DNA of 22,563 bases from Thermodesulfobacteriota bacterium (lineage in GTDB: Bacteria; Desulfobacterota; QYQD01). The position numbers and the translations under genes are program-made. Every line of letters starts with the position of its first letter. Within the stretch, counting starts at the first letter, position 1. The notes under the pieces were generated by a model that saw only the letters and a list, made by a program, of their open reading frames with translations, searched no databases and was not told the origin of the DNA. This document shows, in pieces, positions 7,223-14,714 of this stretch. Location: assembly GCA_030017815.1 (NCBI GenBank), contig JASEGX010000010.1, positions 1 through 22,563 on the forward strand, read 5' to 3'.

Positions 7223-8260
7223 TTACCTGTCAGATACGACCTGCCGCCTGCCCAGGGCCTGCAAGTCCCCGCTGTTTCTTACATTGGAAAGGAGGTGTTC
7301 GTTCAGCTTCTGTGATACAAACTCAGCAGCCATCAAAATGGCATTCTTGATGGCCTTGGGACAAGATCGGCCATGGGCAATAATTCCGATGCCATTTATA
7401 CCCAAAAGGGGGGCTCCTCCGTACTCTGCATAATCTACCTTCTTCTTAAATCTGCGGAAGGCGCTACTACATAACAAATAACCTGCCCTGGCCAAAAGGC
7501 TCTTTTCTATCTCGGCCCTGAGCATAAGACTGATGGCCTCGGCCAGACCTTCGCTTAACTTCAACGAGACATTGCCGACAAAACCATCACAGACAATAAC
7601 ATCTACATCGCCTCTAAAGACGTCCCTTCCTTCCACGTTGCCTATAAAGTTGAGTGAACTCGCGGAAAAAAGCTCATGCGCTTTTTTTACCACCAGATTC
7701 CCTTTTGCGCCCTCTTCGCCTATACTCATTAGACCTACACGCGGATTGGATACCCCCAAAATGCCCTGAGAAAACACCGCGCCCATTATACCGAATTGGA
7801 GAAGATGATGGGGCTTACAATCCACATTGGCCCCGGCATCAATCATCACCGTCGGTCCCTTTAGAGTGGGAAGGACACCGGCAATAGCCGGCCGTTCCAC
7901 CCCTTCCAGTCTTCCCAGCACAAAACTGGCCGTAGCCAGCGTGGCGCCGGAATTTCCGGCGCTGACGGCTGCATCGGCCCGGCCCTGACCCACCATCTCA
8001 AACGTCACCCGGATAGAAGAATCCTTCTTCTTTTTCAAGGCCTCAGAAGGAGATTCATCCATGCCCACAACTTCTGTGGCATTTTGTATGATAAAATGAC
8101 CCGATCCGGCCCCGAGACGCTCAATTTCTTGAGTTAATAGATTTTTCTGGCCAACCAGAATGATGGAAAGAGGCCTTTCCTTTACAGCCTGAGCGGCCCC
8201 TTCTATGACCACGGCGGGGGCATGGTCGCCCCCCATGGCATCAACAGCTACTCTTATCAT
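7223..8260 (-). CDS. plsX: Phosphate acyltransferase
   Basis: Converts acyl-ACP to acyl-phosphate, the donor used by PlsY for phosphatidate synthesis, at the membrane surface. The 345-residue product begins with the family signature VAVDAMGGDHAP. It contains the conserved SAGNSGA, DAGANVDC and VCDGFVGN blocks and ends with the usual GxxHGRS region. It begins 17 bases after rpmF with no clear Shine-Dalgarno, so coupling to rpmF translation is plausible. The rpmF-plsX-fabH order is widely conserved. The last ~25 residues look poorly conserved. Confidence 0.95.
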   Translation of the reverse strand: MIRVAVDAMGGDHAPAVVIEGAAQAVKERPLSIILVGQKNLLTQEIERLGAGSGHFIIQNATEVVGMDESPSEALKKKKDSSIRVTFEMVGQGRADAAVSAGNSGATLATASFVLGRLEGVERPAIAGVLPTLKGPTVMIDAGANVDCKPHHLLQFGIMGAVFSQGILGVSNPRVGLMSIGEEGAKGNLVVKKAHELFSASSLNFIGNVEGRDVFRGDVDVIVCDGFVGNVSLKLSEGLAEAISLMLRAEIEKSLLARAGYLLCSSAFRRFKKKVDYAEYGGAPLLGINGIGIIAHGRSCPKAIKNAILMAAEFVSQKLNEHLLSNVRNSGDLQALGRRQVVSDR

Positions 8261-8277
8261 TGTTGGTTATATGGTTA

Positions 8278-8457
8278 TTATTCGGTTACTTCGATTAAGG
8301 TCCGGCCTTTATAAGTGCCGCAGTGGGGGCAAACACGGTGCGGCAACTTGGGTTCCTGGCACTGCGGGCAAAGAGAAAGACCAGGCAGTACCAAACCCTG
8401 CTGGGCCCGCCGTTTTCCGCTCCTTGACTTTGAATGTCTTCTTTTTGGTAATCCCAT
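8278..8457 (-). CDS. rpmF: Ribosomal protein L32 (59 aa)
   Basis: Small component of the 50S subunit. Reading the minus strand from the ATG at 8457 gives 59 codons and a TAA. The product starts MGLPKRRHSKSRSGKRRA, the basic N-terminus typical of L32. It has a zinc ribbon CPQC (residues 30-33) and CPHC (43-46), and ends GRTLIEVTE. AAGGAG lies 9 bases upstream. It sits between yceD and plsX in the classic yceD-rpmF-plsX order, which confirms the call. Confidence 0.95.
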   Translation of the reverse strand: MGLPKRRHSKSRSGKRRAQQGLVLPGLSLCPQCQEPKLPHRVCPHCGTYKGRTLIEVTE

Positions 8458-8475
8458 ATTAAATTCTCCTTATTT

Positions 8476-8994
8476 TTATGATCGATCCTTGAGCTTTATA
8501 TCTCTCAACGTCTCAAATGACGAGGAAGTCGCCTTTGCCCGGCAGTCACATGAGATAAGATTCAGATTGACGCCGCAATGCGGACACAGGCCCTTGCACT
8601 CCTCATGACAGAGAGGTTTAACAGGCATCTGCAAGAATATCTGCTCGGCCGCAATCTGCGCCACATCCACGGTCTCCCCGTCAAAAAAAGAAACATCCAT
8701 ATCCTCAGGTGAAAGTTCGATCTCAGGATAACCCTTTTCGCCGATGGGCAACATCAACAGGAAATCGAATTCATCCGCCAGCGCCCATTCAAAATCTTCC
8801 AGGCAACGACTGCAGTTAAGTAATAGCCTGGCCTTAATATCACCCATGACCCGGACATTGCGGCCCGCCCGTTCAATCTTTATGTTAACCGCAATCGGCT
8901 CCTGTACCTGAGTTATATCCTGTAGGATCTCTGCTCCGTATTCGGCATGGCAGCTTAACCCTTCCTGGGGGATGTCATGTACCTTTATCTTCAA
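8476..8994 (-). CDS. yceD: YceD/DUF177 family protein
   Basis: Conserved cytoplasmic protein found upstream of rpmF across bacteria, linked in the literature to 23S rRNA accumulation; its biochemical role is not settled. The 172-residue protein has the family's central CSRC motif (C61, C64) and a C-terminal cysteine group C129, C133, C137, C140, C149 and C151 that could bind zinc. The start is TTG at 8994 with an AAAGGT-like site upstream. It is the first gene of the lipid operon, preceded by a 200-base gap carrying the promoter candidates. It overlaps no gene and is followed by rpmF after 18 bases. Confidence 0.88.
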   Translation of the reverse strand: MKIKVHDIPQEGLSCHAEYGAEILQDITQVQEPIAVNIKIERAGRNVRVMGDIKARLLLNCSRCLEDFEWALADEFDFLLMLPIGEKGYPEIELSPEDMDVSFFDGETVDVAQIAAEQIFLQMPVKPLCHEECKGLCPHCGVNLNLISCDCRAKATSSSFETLRDIKLKDRS

Positions 8995-9088
8995 GGCTGG
9001 ACCTTTAAAAACTTAAAATTGCCGCGGAGGCCCGGAAGAATCAGAGACAATTTACTAATTTTTATCCTGTAATCTCTGCGACTTAAAG

Positions 9089-9118
9089 ACTACACATAAA
9101 AAATGCATAGCTTGTCAA
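9089..9118 (-). promoter_or_regulatory. Second promoter candidate for the yceD-fab operon
   Basis: On the minus strand, TTGACA (9113-9118) is followed after 18 bases by TGTAGT (9089-9094), a 4/6 match to the -10 consensus. Its -35 box overlaps the -10 box of the candidate upstream by one base. It would start transcription about 85 bases before yceD. Confidence 0.4.
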
Positions 9119-9145
9119 ATATATACAAAAAACCAGTCATGTCAA
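9118..9145 (-). promoter_or_regulatory. Main promoter candidate for the yceD-fab operon
   Basis: On the minus strand, a perfect TTGACA (9140-9145) is followed after 16 bases by TATATT (9118-9123), a 5/6 match to TATAAT. It lies in the 200-base gap between gltX and yceD, the only sizeable gap upstream of the operon. No FapR or FadR operator was recognised around it. Confidence 0.5.
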
Positions 9146-9194
9146 GCTTAAATGGTGGCCTAATATGGGTTTTGAGAAAATGCGGCAGGCGCTC

Positions 9195-10598
9195 TCATGC
9201 CATAGAGGCGAGGTATTTAATGCCTCGCTCTAAGCGTTTTACTACCCTTTCCGGGCCGAGGACTTCCATCAACTCAAACAGGCCCGGGCTTACTGTTTTG
9301 CCGGTAAGTATGAGCCGAAGAGGCTGGGCTATTTTTTTAAATTTAATATCTTTTTCGGCACAGAAACGTTCAAATGCCGCCTCCATATCCTCCCGCCGAA
9401 AGAAAGGAAGCCCCTTTAATTCTTCCAAAATTTGCTGCATGATCCCCTTAATGTCCGGGGTAAAAAACTTCTGGATGGCTTTTTCTTCATATTCCAATTC
9501 ATCTTTAAAATAAAAGGGCATACCCCCGGCCATCTCTACTAGCGTCTTACTGCGTGGCTGCAAGGTAGGAATGGCCCTGGCCAGATAAGACACATCCTCC
9601 ACCTTAATCCCTTGCTGTTCCAAAAATGGAAGAACAAGTTGGGCCAATTTATTCGGGTCTTCTTCCTTAATATAATGGGCGTTCAGCCAGAGGAGTTTAT
9701 CCGGGTTAAAGATGCCCGCAGACTTACCCACATTCTCTAAAGAGAACTTTTCAATCAATTCTTCCCGCGAGAATATCTCCTGGTCTCCATGAGACCAGCC
9801 GAGCCGGGCCAGGTAGTTGAGCATGGCCTGGGGTAAGTAGCCCATCTCTTTATAAGCCAGGACGGAGGTGGCTCCGTGGCGTTTACTGAGCCTGCTTCTA
9901 TCTGCGCCCAGAATCATGGGCACATGGGCAAACTCCGGCACCGGACAGCCCAAGGCCTCATAGAGCAGTATCTGACGCGGGGTATTATTCAGGTGATCGT
10001 CGCCCCGGATAACATGGGTAATTTCCATGCTGATGTCGTCTATCACCACGGCGAAGTTGTAAGTGGGCATGCCGTCGCTGCGCTGTATAATCAGGTCGTC
10101 CAGTTCTGCATTCTCAAAAACCGTGGCCCCTTTTACCAGATCGTGTACTACGGTTGTTCCATGCTCCGGGGCGCGAAAGCGGACGACGGTATCCGGTCCT
10201 TTCTCAATATCCCGATTGCGGCAGGCACCGTCATACTTCGGCTTTCTCCCTTCGGCCATAGCGGCCTTCCTTCTGGCATCCAATTCCTCCGGCGCACAGG
10301 AGCAATAATATGCCTTTCCTTCCGATACAAGGCGATCAATGTAAGACTGATAGATTTCCAGACGCTGAGATTGGAAATACGGGCCTTCATCCCAATCAAT
10401 ACCCAGCCATCCGAGTCCGTCCAGAATAGCCTGGGTCGCCTCTTCTGTAGAGCGGGCTACGTCTGTGTCTTCAATCCGCAGGATAAATGTCCCGCCATGC
10501 CTCCGGGCAAAAAGCCAGTTAAACATGGCGGTGCGTGCCCCGCCAACGTGGAGATAACCAGTTGGACTGGGTGAAAAACGCGTGTGTATCTCGACCAT
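9195..10598 (-). CDS. gltX: Glutamyl-tRNA synthetase
   Basis: Charges tRNA(Glu) with glutamate. The 467-residue class I synthetase has the HIGH-type motif in SPSPTGYLHVGGART (residues 9-23) and the KMSKS-type motif RLSKR (236-240). The zinc-binding pattern of E. coli GluRS is mostly kept (C99, C101, C126), but the fourth ligand position, 128, is Asn rather than His, so metal binding may be lost. I chose the ATG at 10598, preceded by AGGGAG. It gives the standard N-terminus just before the HIGH motif. An in-frame start at 10769 would add 57 unrelated residues overlapping the memo gene. Whether it is discriminating or also charges tRNA(Gln) cannot be told. Confidence 0.95.
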   Translation of the reverse strand: MVEIHTRFSPSPTGYLHVGGARTAMFNWLFARRHGGTFILRIEDTDVARSTEEATQAILDGLGWLGIDWDEGPYFQSQRLEIYQSYIDRLVSEGKAYYCSCAPEELDARRKAAMAEGRKPKYDGACRNRDIEKGPDTVVRFRAPEHGTTVVHDLVKGATVFENAELDDLIIQRSDGMPTYNFAVVIDDISMEITHVIRGDDHLNNTPRQILLYEALGCPVPEFAHVPMILGADRSRLSKRHGATSVLAYKEMGYLPQAMLNYLARLGWSHGDQEIFSREELIEKFSLENVGKSAGIFNPDKLLWLNAHYIKEEDPNKLAQLVLPFLEQQGIKVEDVSYLARAIPTLQPRSKTLVEMAGGMPFYFKDELEYEEKAIQKFFTPDIKGIMQQILEELKGLPFFRREDMEAAFERFCAEKDIKFKKIAQPLRLILTGKTVSPGLFELMEVLGPERVVKRLERGIKYLASMA

Positions 10599-10620
10599 AG
10601 TTACCGCTCCCTGCCGTACA

Positions 10621-10648
10621 AAATTAAAACGAGGCCAAAAGGCCTCGT
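10621..10648 (-). terminator. Rho-independent terminator after the memo gene
   Basis: On the minus strand, ACGAGGCC and GGCCTCGT form a perfect 8-bp stem (10641-10648 with 10629-10636) around a TTTT loop. The T-rich run TTTTAATTTT follows. It lies 33 bases beyond the memo stop codon and 31 bases before gltX. Confidence 0.75.
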
Positions 10649-10649
10649 C

Positions 10650-10678
10650 AATGTAATAAACATTTATACTTTTATCAA
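10650..10678 (-). promoter_or_regulatory. Promoter candidate for gltX
   Basis: On the minus strand, TTGATA (10673-10678) and TACATT (10650-10655) are spaced by 17 bases. The predicted start near 10643 falls inside the first arm of the terminator stem, so gltX transcripts would lack an intact hairpin while memo read-through would form it. Confidence 0.4.
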
Positions 10679-10680
10679 GC

Positions 10681-11481
10681 TTACTGTATGTAAAGCCCGG
10701 CGTACCCGACCACCTGCAGGTAATCACCACTGACATCACCTGAGGTGGCATACTTAACCAGTTCAGCATGGGTGGCCCCCATCTCTTTGCAGGCTGCCAG
10801 GGTAATCGTTGCCGGGATAACCCCGCACATAGAGACGTCGTGTTTAAGGACGGTGGCTAAAAGACCCTGCGGATCAAGGGCCAGTATGTGGTCAATAGCC
10901 AGTTTGTCTTTCTGCCTGGCGGACTTATCAGACTCGTAGTGGGTCATATCTGAACTGGCCACAATAAGCACCTTCCGGCCGTAATCCTTGATGGCCCTGG
11001 CTATAGATTCGCCGATCTCCCGGCAGACCTCCCAGCCCGCATGGGCGAGGGCGATCGGCACCAGCCTGAAATCCTTATTTAACGCCTGAAGAAAAGGAAC
11101 CTGCACTTCTAACGAGTGCTCATAAGCATGGGCGCGGTAATCATCTGTAATATGGCGTGAATGCCTAAGTATCAGGGAGGCGAGTTCCTTATTGATAGAT
11201 ACCTCGCCGTTGGGCATCTGCCATGAACCTTCAGCCATCATGGCAAAAGGATCGCCCATGCCGCGGTGATTCGGGCCTAATATAATCACATCATCGGGCA
11301 CGGCTATACAGGAGAAGACCGCCCCGGCTATGTGGCCGGAGTATATATAACCGGCGTGAGGGGAAATAACCCCAAAAACTTCCTTCTTCTCCCCCGGAAC
11401 CAGATACGACTGCACTTCTCTTTCTAAAGCGGCCGCCGCCCCCGGATAAAATTGACCGGCTACGGCTGGTTTTCTTACCAT
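10681..11481 (-). CDS. Memo-family protein (AmmeMemoRadiSam system protein B)
   Basis: Homologue of the MEMO1 family, related in fold to class III extradiol dioxygenases. The 266-residue protein shows the conserved blocks SPHAGYIYSG (H42), GPNHRG (H72), EHSLEVQVPF, SSDMTHY (H181) and MCG (C219). These match the metal-site residues of human MEMO1 (H49, H81, H192, C244). The bacterial role is not established. The family is often found with an AMMECR1-type protein and a radical SAM enzyme, but neither is in this window. The ATG at 11481 has a GAGGT site 7 bases upstream. The gene diverges from a TldD/TldE pair and shares its promoter region. Confidence 0.9.
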   Translation of the reverse strand: MVRKPAVAGQFYPGAAAALEREVQSYLVPGEKKEVFGVISPHAGYIYSGHIAGAVFSCIAVPDDVIILGPNHRGMGDPFAMMAEGSWQMPNGEVSINKELASLILRHSRHITDDYRAHAYEHSLEVQVPFLQALNKDFRLVPIALAHAGWEVCREIGESIARAIKDYGRKVLIVASSDMTHYESDKSARQKDKLAIDHILALDPQGLLATVLKHDVSMCGVIPATITLAACKEMGATHAELVKYATSGDVSGDYLQVVGYAGLYIQ

Positions 11482-11497
11482 ATTTATTACCTCACCA

Positions 11498-11526
11498 GTT
11501 AAAACGAAACGTTTTGTATTTATAAT
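11498..11526 (+). promoter_or_regulatory. Promoter candidate for the tldD-tldE pair
   Basis: A perfect TATAAT (11521-11526) is preceded after 17 bases by a weak -35 (GTTAAA, 11498-11503). The predicted start near 11533 lies downstream of the most upstream in-frame ATG (11530), which argues for a later start codon. Confidence 0.45.
11501..11515. promoter_or_regulatory. Perfect dyad, candidate operator between memo and tldD
   Basis: AAAACG and CGTTTT are separated by AAA. The dyad sits in the spacer of the tldD promoter candidate and at the predicted start of memo transcription, so a bound protein could control both directions. The regulator is unknown. Confidence 0.35.
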
Positions 11527-11551
11527 AGCATGGGCGCAATAGTCGCTACAA
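11522..11551 (-). promoter_or_regulatory. Promoter candidate for memo
   Basis: On the minus strand, TTGTAG (11546-11551) and TATTAT (11522-11527) are spaced by 18 bases. Its -10 box overlaps that of the divergent tldD promoter almost completely, so the two promoters should compete for RNA polymerase. Confidence 0.35.
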
Positions 11552-11589
11552 GCTTTTTGCTCTTGGCAATAGCCTGCCCTTTGAGTATT

Positions 11590-12981
11590 ATGGTAATTAT
11601 GATTAAGACGCTTAAATTTCTATTGGCCGATCTCGTCTTTGACATGGAGAAAAAGGTCCCCTACGCCTCCGCCCTGGCTATGGAGACGGAAGGAGAAAAA
11701 GTCACCGTAGAGACCCATGAACAGAAGGCTGAGTCGTTGCCTCCCCAGCGGGGGGTGGTGTTCACGGTCTTCACCGGACGTCACTTCATGGAAGCGGCAA
11801 CAAACGACCTTAGGCCGGAGATGCTGAAAAAGACGGCGCAGGACCTCGTCAAAAAAGCAGAAGACCTGATTCGCTACGATGGCCCTGTAATCGACCCCGG
11901 AGAAATTACGGACCAGGAATTTTACGTCCAGCGTCAGATAAAAAACGAAGATATTCCTCTTGCTCAAAAGATAGACCTCTGCCGGTCCTGTAAAGACCGC
12001 GTGGAACGGGCCGATAAACGGATAACCAGCGCCCTTTGCCAATACCTTTTTGTAAGGACACGGGAACTTTTCGTGAACCGCCACAAAAAGCTCTATCAAG
12101 ATATGAAAAGAACCCAGGCGGTGGCCTTTGTTGTGATGTGTGATGGTGAAAGAGCCTCCGAACTCCATACCGGACACGCCTATCAGGGCGGCTACGAACA
12201 TGCGGCATTGCCTGAAGAAAAGCTCGACAAGCTCATTACGGATTGCGCCCGCATCCTTTATGCGGAGCGTCTTAATCCCGGCCACTATGACTGTATTTTT
12301 TCTCCGGCGTTTGCCGGCATGTTTGCTCACGAGGCCTTTGGCCACGGCATGGAGACAGATATGTTCCTTAAGCACAGGGCCAAGGGTGCGGAGTACATTA
12401 ATAAACAGGTGGCCTCCCCTCTGGTCAATATGTTTGACTCACCCGCCCTCCCCGGCCAGGCCGCCTCTTTTTTCTTCGACCACGAGGGGCAACCGGCGAG
12501 TGAAACGCAGATAATCGAAAACGGCATACTAAAATCCGGCTTAACTGACCTTAACTCTGCCCTTTGTCTCAATATAAGGCGCACGGCCAACGGACGCAGA
12601 GAATCTTTCAGTAACAAGATCTATGCCCGAATGACGAATACCTATTTTGGACCTGGAAAGAATTCTCTTGAAGAGATGCTAAAGGATATCTCTTTCGGTT
12701 ACCTCCTTGAACATCCCTCAAACGGAATGGAAGACCCCAAGGGATGGGGCATTCAGCTCGAAGGATACTATGCCGAGGAAATATGCAACGGCCAACTAAC
12801 CGGTAAGGTTTACAGCCCGGTAATCGTAACCGGGTCTGTTCCAGAACTTCTCGGGTCGATTACAATGGTCGGAGACAAGATTGAGATTTCCGGTCTGGGT
12901 ATGTGCGGCAAGGGGCATAAAGAGTGGGTTAAAGTAACAGACGGCGGGCCCTATCTAAGATTAAAAGCCAGGCTGGGCTGA
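11590..12981 (+). CDS. tldD: TldD-like metalloprotease subunit
   Basis: Catalytic subunit of a TldD/TldE-type cytoplasmic protease, known in E. coli to process microcin B17 precursor and degrade unfolded CcdA. The product (463 residues from this start) has the zinc motif HEAFGHGMETD (H247, E248, H252). It also has a C-terminal cysteine in GMCGKGHKEW (C439), the position of the third zinc ligand in TldD. An ATG at 11530 would add a hydrophobic leader, but it has no ribosome site and lies before the predicted transcription start. The ATGs at 11590 and 11599 are both possible; 11590 has a weak GAG upstream. A TldE-like partner follows after 10 bases. Substrate unknown. Confidence 0.85.
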   Translation: MVIMIKTLKFLLADLVFDMEKKVPYASALAMETEGEKVTVETHEQKAESLPPQRGVVFTVFTGRHFMEAATNDLRPEMLKKTAQDLVKKAEDLIRYDGPVIDPGEITDQEFYVQRQIKNEDIPLAQKIDLCRSCKDRVERADKRITSALCQYLFVRTRELFVNRHKKLYQDMKRTQAVAFVVMCDGERASELHTGHAYQGGYEHAALPEEKLDKLITDCARILYAERLNPGHYDCIFSPAFAGMFAHEAFGHGMETDMFLKHRAKGAEYINKQVASPLVNMFDSPALPGQAASFFFDHEGQPASETQIIENGILKSGLTDLNSALCLNIRRTANGRRESFSNKIYARMTNTYFGPGKNSLEEMLKDISFGYLLEHPSNGMEDPKGWGIQLEGYYAEEICNGQLTGKVYSPVIVTGSVPELLGSITMVGDKIEISGLGMCGKGHKEWVKVTDGGPYLRLKARLG

Positions 12982-12991
12982 GGAGACCGGA

Positions 12992-14284
12992 ATGCTTCTT
13001 TCTGAGATTGCCGACTACCTATCATCTGTAAAAGAACTAACCGCGTGGGAAGTAACCCAACTGAAGCGCTGTGCGTACCAGCTTTATACTGTCTTTCAGG
13101 ACGTAGAAAATATCAGGGAAGTAACGAGCGAAGAGTTTCAGGTAAAAGTATATCTTACGTACGAAAGAGATGGTCAGAGTTTCCTGGGGGAGTCATCTTT
13201 TGTGCTGACTGGAGACGATCTCCTGGGCCCAAAAATTAAATCCGCCCTGGAGATGGCCCGGCTGATTGCCAACCAGCCCTTCTCCCTGCCTGTACCAGGA
13301 CCTGTCTATCCCACCATAGAGACCTTTGATACCAAAGTTGCGGTTGACCCGGCCTACTATCTTGAGCACATACGTAAATATCTGATCACTTTCAGCTCCC
13401 CTGGGATAAGGTTAAGTTCTTCTGAGATATTCATCGCGGAAATTACATACAACCTTCTTAATTCTAACGGCCTCAGCGCCAGCCGCAGAGAGACGGAAAT
13501 CATGCTTGATTTTGTCTTCCTGGCCAAAAACAAAGATAAAGAGGGCGAGATTGAATGTCTAAAGCGCTGCCGCCTTTATGACGACCTCAACATGGCTCCA
13601 ACCCTGAATCAATATGCCGCCTATGCCCGGGATATGTTAACGGCTGAGCCGGCGCCTACGGGCTTGTATGATGTGATATTTGCGGAAGAGGCCCTGGATA
13701 CCTTTTTAAATTATTTCATCGCCCAGGCCGGCGGCCAGGCCGCCTATCAGGGATGGTCTCAGTTTAAAGAAAACGAGCCTATATTGAGTAACACAAAGGG
13801 CGAGAGGCTCACGCTCATAAGTGACCCCTTTTTGCCGGGAAGCATGAAGAGCAAATCTTTTGACGAAAATGGGCTGCCCCCTGAAAAGGTCTTAGTGGTT
13901 GAGAATAACATCTTCAGAAATCGCACCGCTAATAAGCGGTATGCCGATTACCTGGGAATAAAACCTACCGGAGATTTTGCCAATGTTGTGGTCTCACCCG
14001 GAGATTATTCTCTGAAAGACCTCATGTCCCCTGCCCCGGTGCTTCACCTTCTTAAGTTTTCTACCTTTGAACCCAATCCGGTCACCGGGGCCTTTTCCGG
14101 AGAGATTCGCGTGGGGTATCTAATTGATGGGGATAAACGCGTGCCGATCAAAGGAGGATCAATCTCCGGCACTATGTCCAAAGCCATGCAGGAGATCTAT
14201 TTTTCTCAGGAAACAACCAAGCGGGCGGCGTATAGCGGTCCTTTGGCTATTAAGGTCTGCAATGTGAATGTAGCTGGACGATAA
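12992..14284 (+). CDS. TldE/PmbA-like protease partner
   Basis: Probable non-catalytic partner of the upstream TldD-like protein; in E. coli the two form a heterodimer enclosing the active site. The 430-residue protein lacks HExxxH, as expected for TldE. It retains the PmbA/TldE-type C-terminal pattern: KSFDENGLPPEKVLVVENN, then FEPNPVTGAFSGEIRVGY. The N-terminal ~150 residues are divergent from E. coli PmbA. GAGGAG lies 7 bases before the ATG, which is 10 bases after the tldD stop, so the two are co-transcribed. The gene name pmbA/tldE is plausible but is not asserted because of this divergence. Confidence 0.8.
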   Translation: MLLSEIADYLSSVKELTAWEVTQLKRCAYQLYTVFQDVENIREVTSEEFQVKVYLTYERDGQSFLGESSFVLTGDDLLGPKIKSALEMARLIANQPFSLPVPGPVYPTIETFDTKVAVDPAYYLEHIRKYLITFSSPGIRLSSSEIFIAEITYNLLNSNGLSASRRETEIMLDFVFLAKNKDKEGEIECLKRCRLYDDLNMAPTLNQYAAYARDMLTAEPAPTGLYDVIFAEEALDTFLNYFIAQAGGQAAYQGWSQFKENEPILSNTKGERLTLISDPFLPGSMKSKSFDENGLPPEKVLVVENNIFRNRTANKRYADYLGIKPTGDFANVVVSPGDYSLKDLMSPAPVLHLLKFSTFEPNPVTGAFSGEIRVGYLIDGDKRVPIKGGSISGTMSKAMQEIYFSQETTKRAAYSGPLAIKVCNVNVAGR

Positions 14285-14346
14285 CCAATCAATTTACTCC
14301 ACAACTGCTGTACAGATAATTCAACCACTTATTCTTCCAGAAGTAG

Positions 14347-14376
14347 TTGACAAATGACCCTACCCTCACGTAGCAT
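14347..14376 (+). promoter_or_regulatory. Promoter candidate for the small exported protein gene
   Basis: A perfect TTGACA (14347-14352) is followed after 18 bases by TAGCAT (14371-14376), a 4/6 match to the -10 consensus. It lies in the 139-base gap after the TldE-like gene, about 48 bases before the next start codon. Confidence 0.4.
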
Positions 14377-14423
14377 TCTTTTGTTTCGTACAACAATATA
14401 AAAGTAATGTTAGAAAGGAAGAT

Positions 14424-14714
14424 ATGAACTCTGCGATCACTCGCGTAAGATACGAGATGCTTTTGCTACTCCTATTCATCGCCCTTTCCGGGCTGGGATG
14501 CGACCTTTTCACGCCTGATCATTACGATGTGTTCATATACCCGAACAAACACGATTTGACCCATCACATATACGCTGGTCGATACCACTCTGCGGAGGAG
14601 GCTCGTGATGTTGCATTAGAGTACATGGAGGAGTATCCTGATGGCGACTACGAAATCGGAAAGAATCGCAAGGGCTCGGTTGATGTGGGGGTTTATGAAG
14701 AGACATTCAAGTAG
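14424..14714 (+). CDS. Small exported hypothetical protein, possible lipoprotein
   Basis: A 96-residue protein I do not recognise. AAGGA lies close upstream of the ATG. The N-terminus is basic and then hydrophobic (residues 12-25), ending LSGLGC with C26. That looks like a lipoprotein signal, but the positions before the cysteine (G-L-G) depart from the usual L-A/S-G lipobox. The mature part is short, acidic and polar: it contains FIYPNKHDLTHH, then AEEARDVALEYM (a likely helix) and YPDGDYEIGKN. This suggests a small alpha/beta domain. It has its own promoter candidate, so it need not belong to the tldD-tldE unit. Cell-envelope location is inferred. Confidence 0.65.
   Translation: MNSAITRVRYEMLLLLLFIALSGLGCDLFTPDHYDVFIYPNKHDLTHHIYAGRYHSAEEARDVALEYMEEYPDGDYEIGKNRKGSVDVGVYEETFK

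Noticed and set aside
9876..10574. 232-codon open frame antisense to gltX
   Set aside because: It is opposite conserved GluRS sequence, with no motif or ribosome-site support.
10599..10769. Upstream extension of gltX by 57 residues
   Set aside because: The extension overlaps the memo gene, crosses its terminator and is unlike any GluRS N-terminus. The ATG at 10598 has a ribosome site and gives the normal start.
11530..11589. Hydrophobic N-terminal leader on the TldD-like protein
   Set aside because: TldD proteins are cytoplasmic without such a leader, the ATG at 11530 has no ribosome site, and it lies before the predicted transcription start.
11620..12375. 251-codon open frame antisense to tldD
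   Set aside because: It lies wholly opposite a well-supported gene, has no recognisable domain and is explained by codon bias of the sense gene.
12992..14284. TldE-like gene as a decayed TldD copy because HExxxH is absent
   Set aside because: TldE/PmbA partners naturally lack this motif, and the frame is intact with a good ribosome site.
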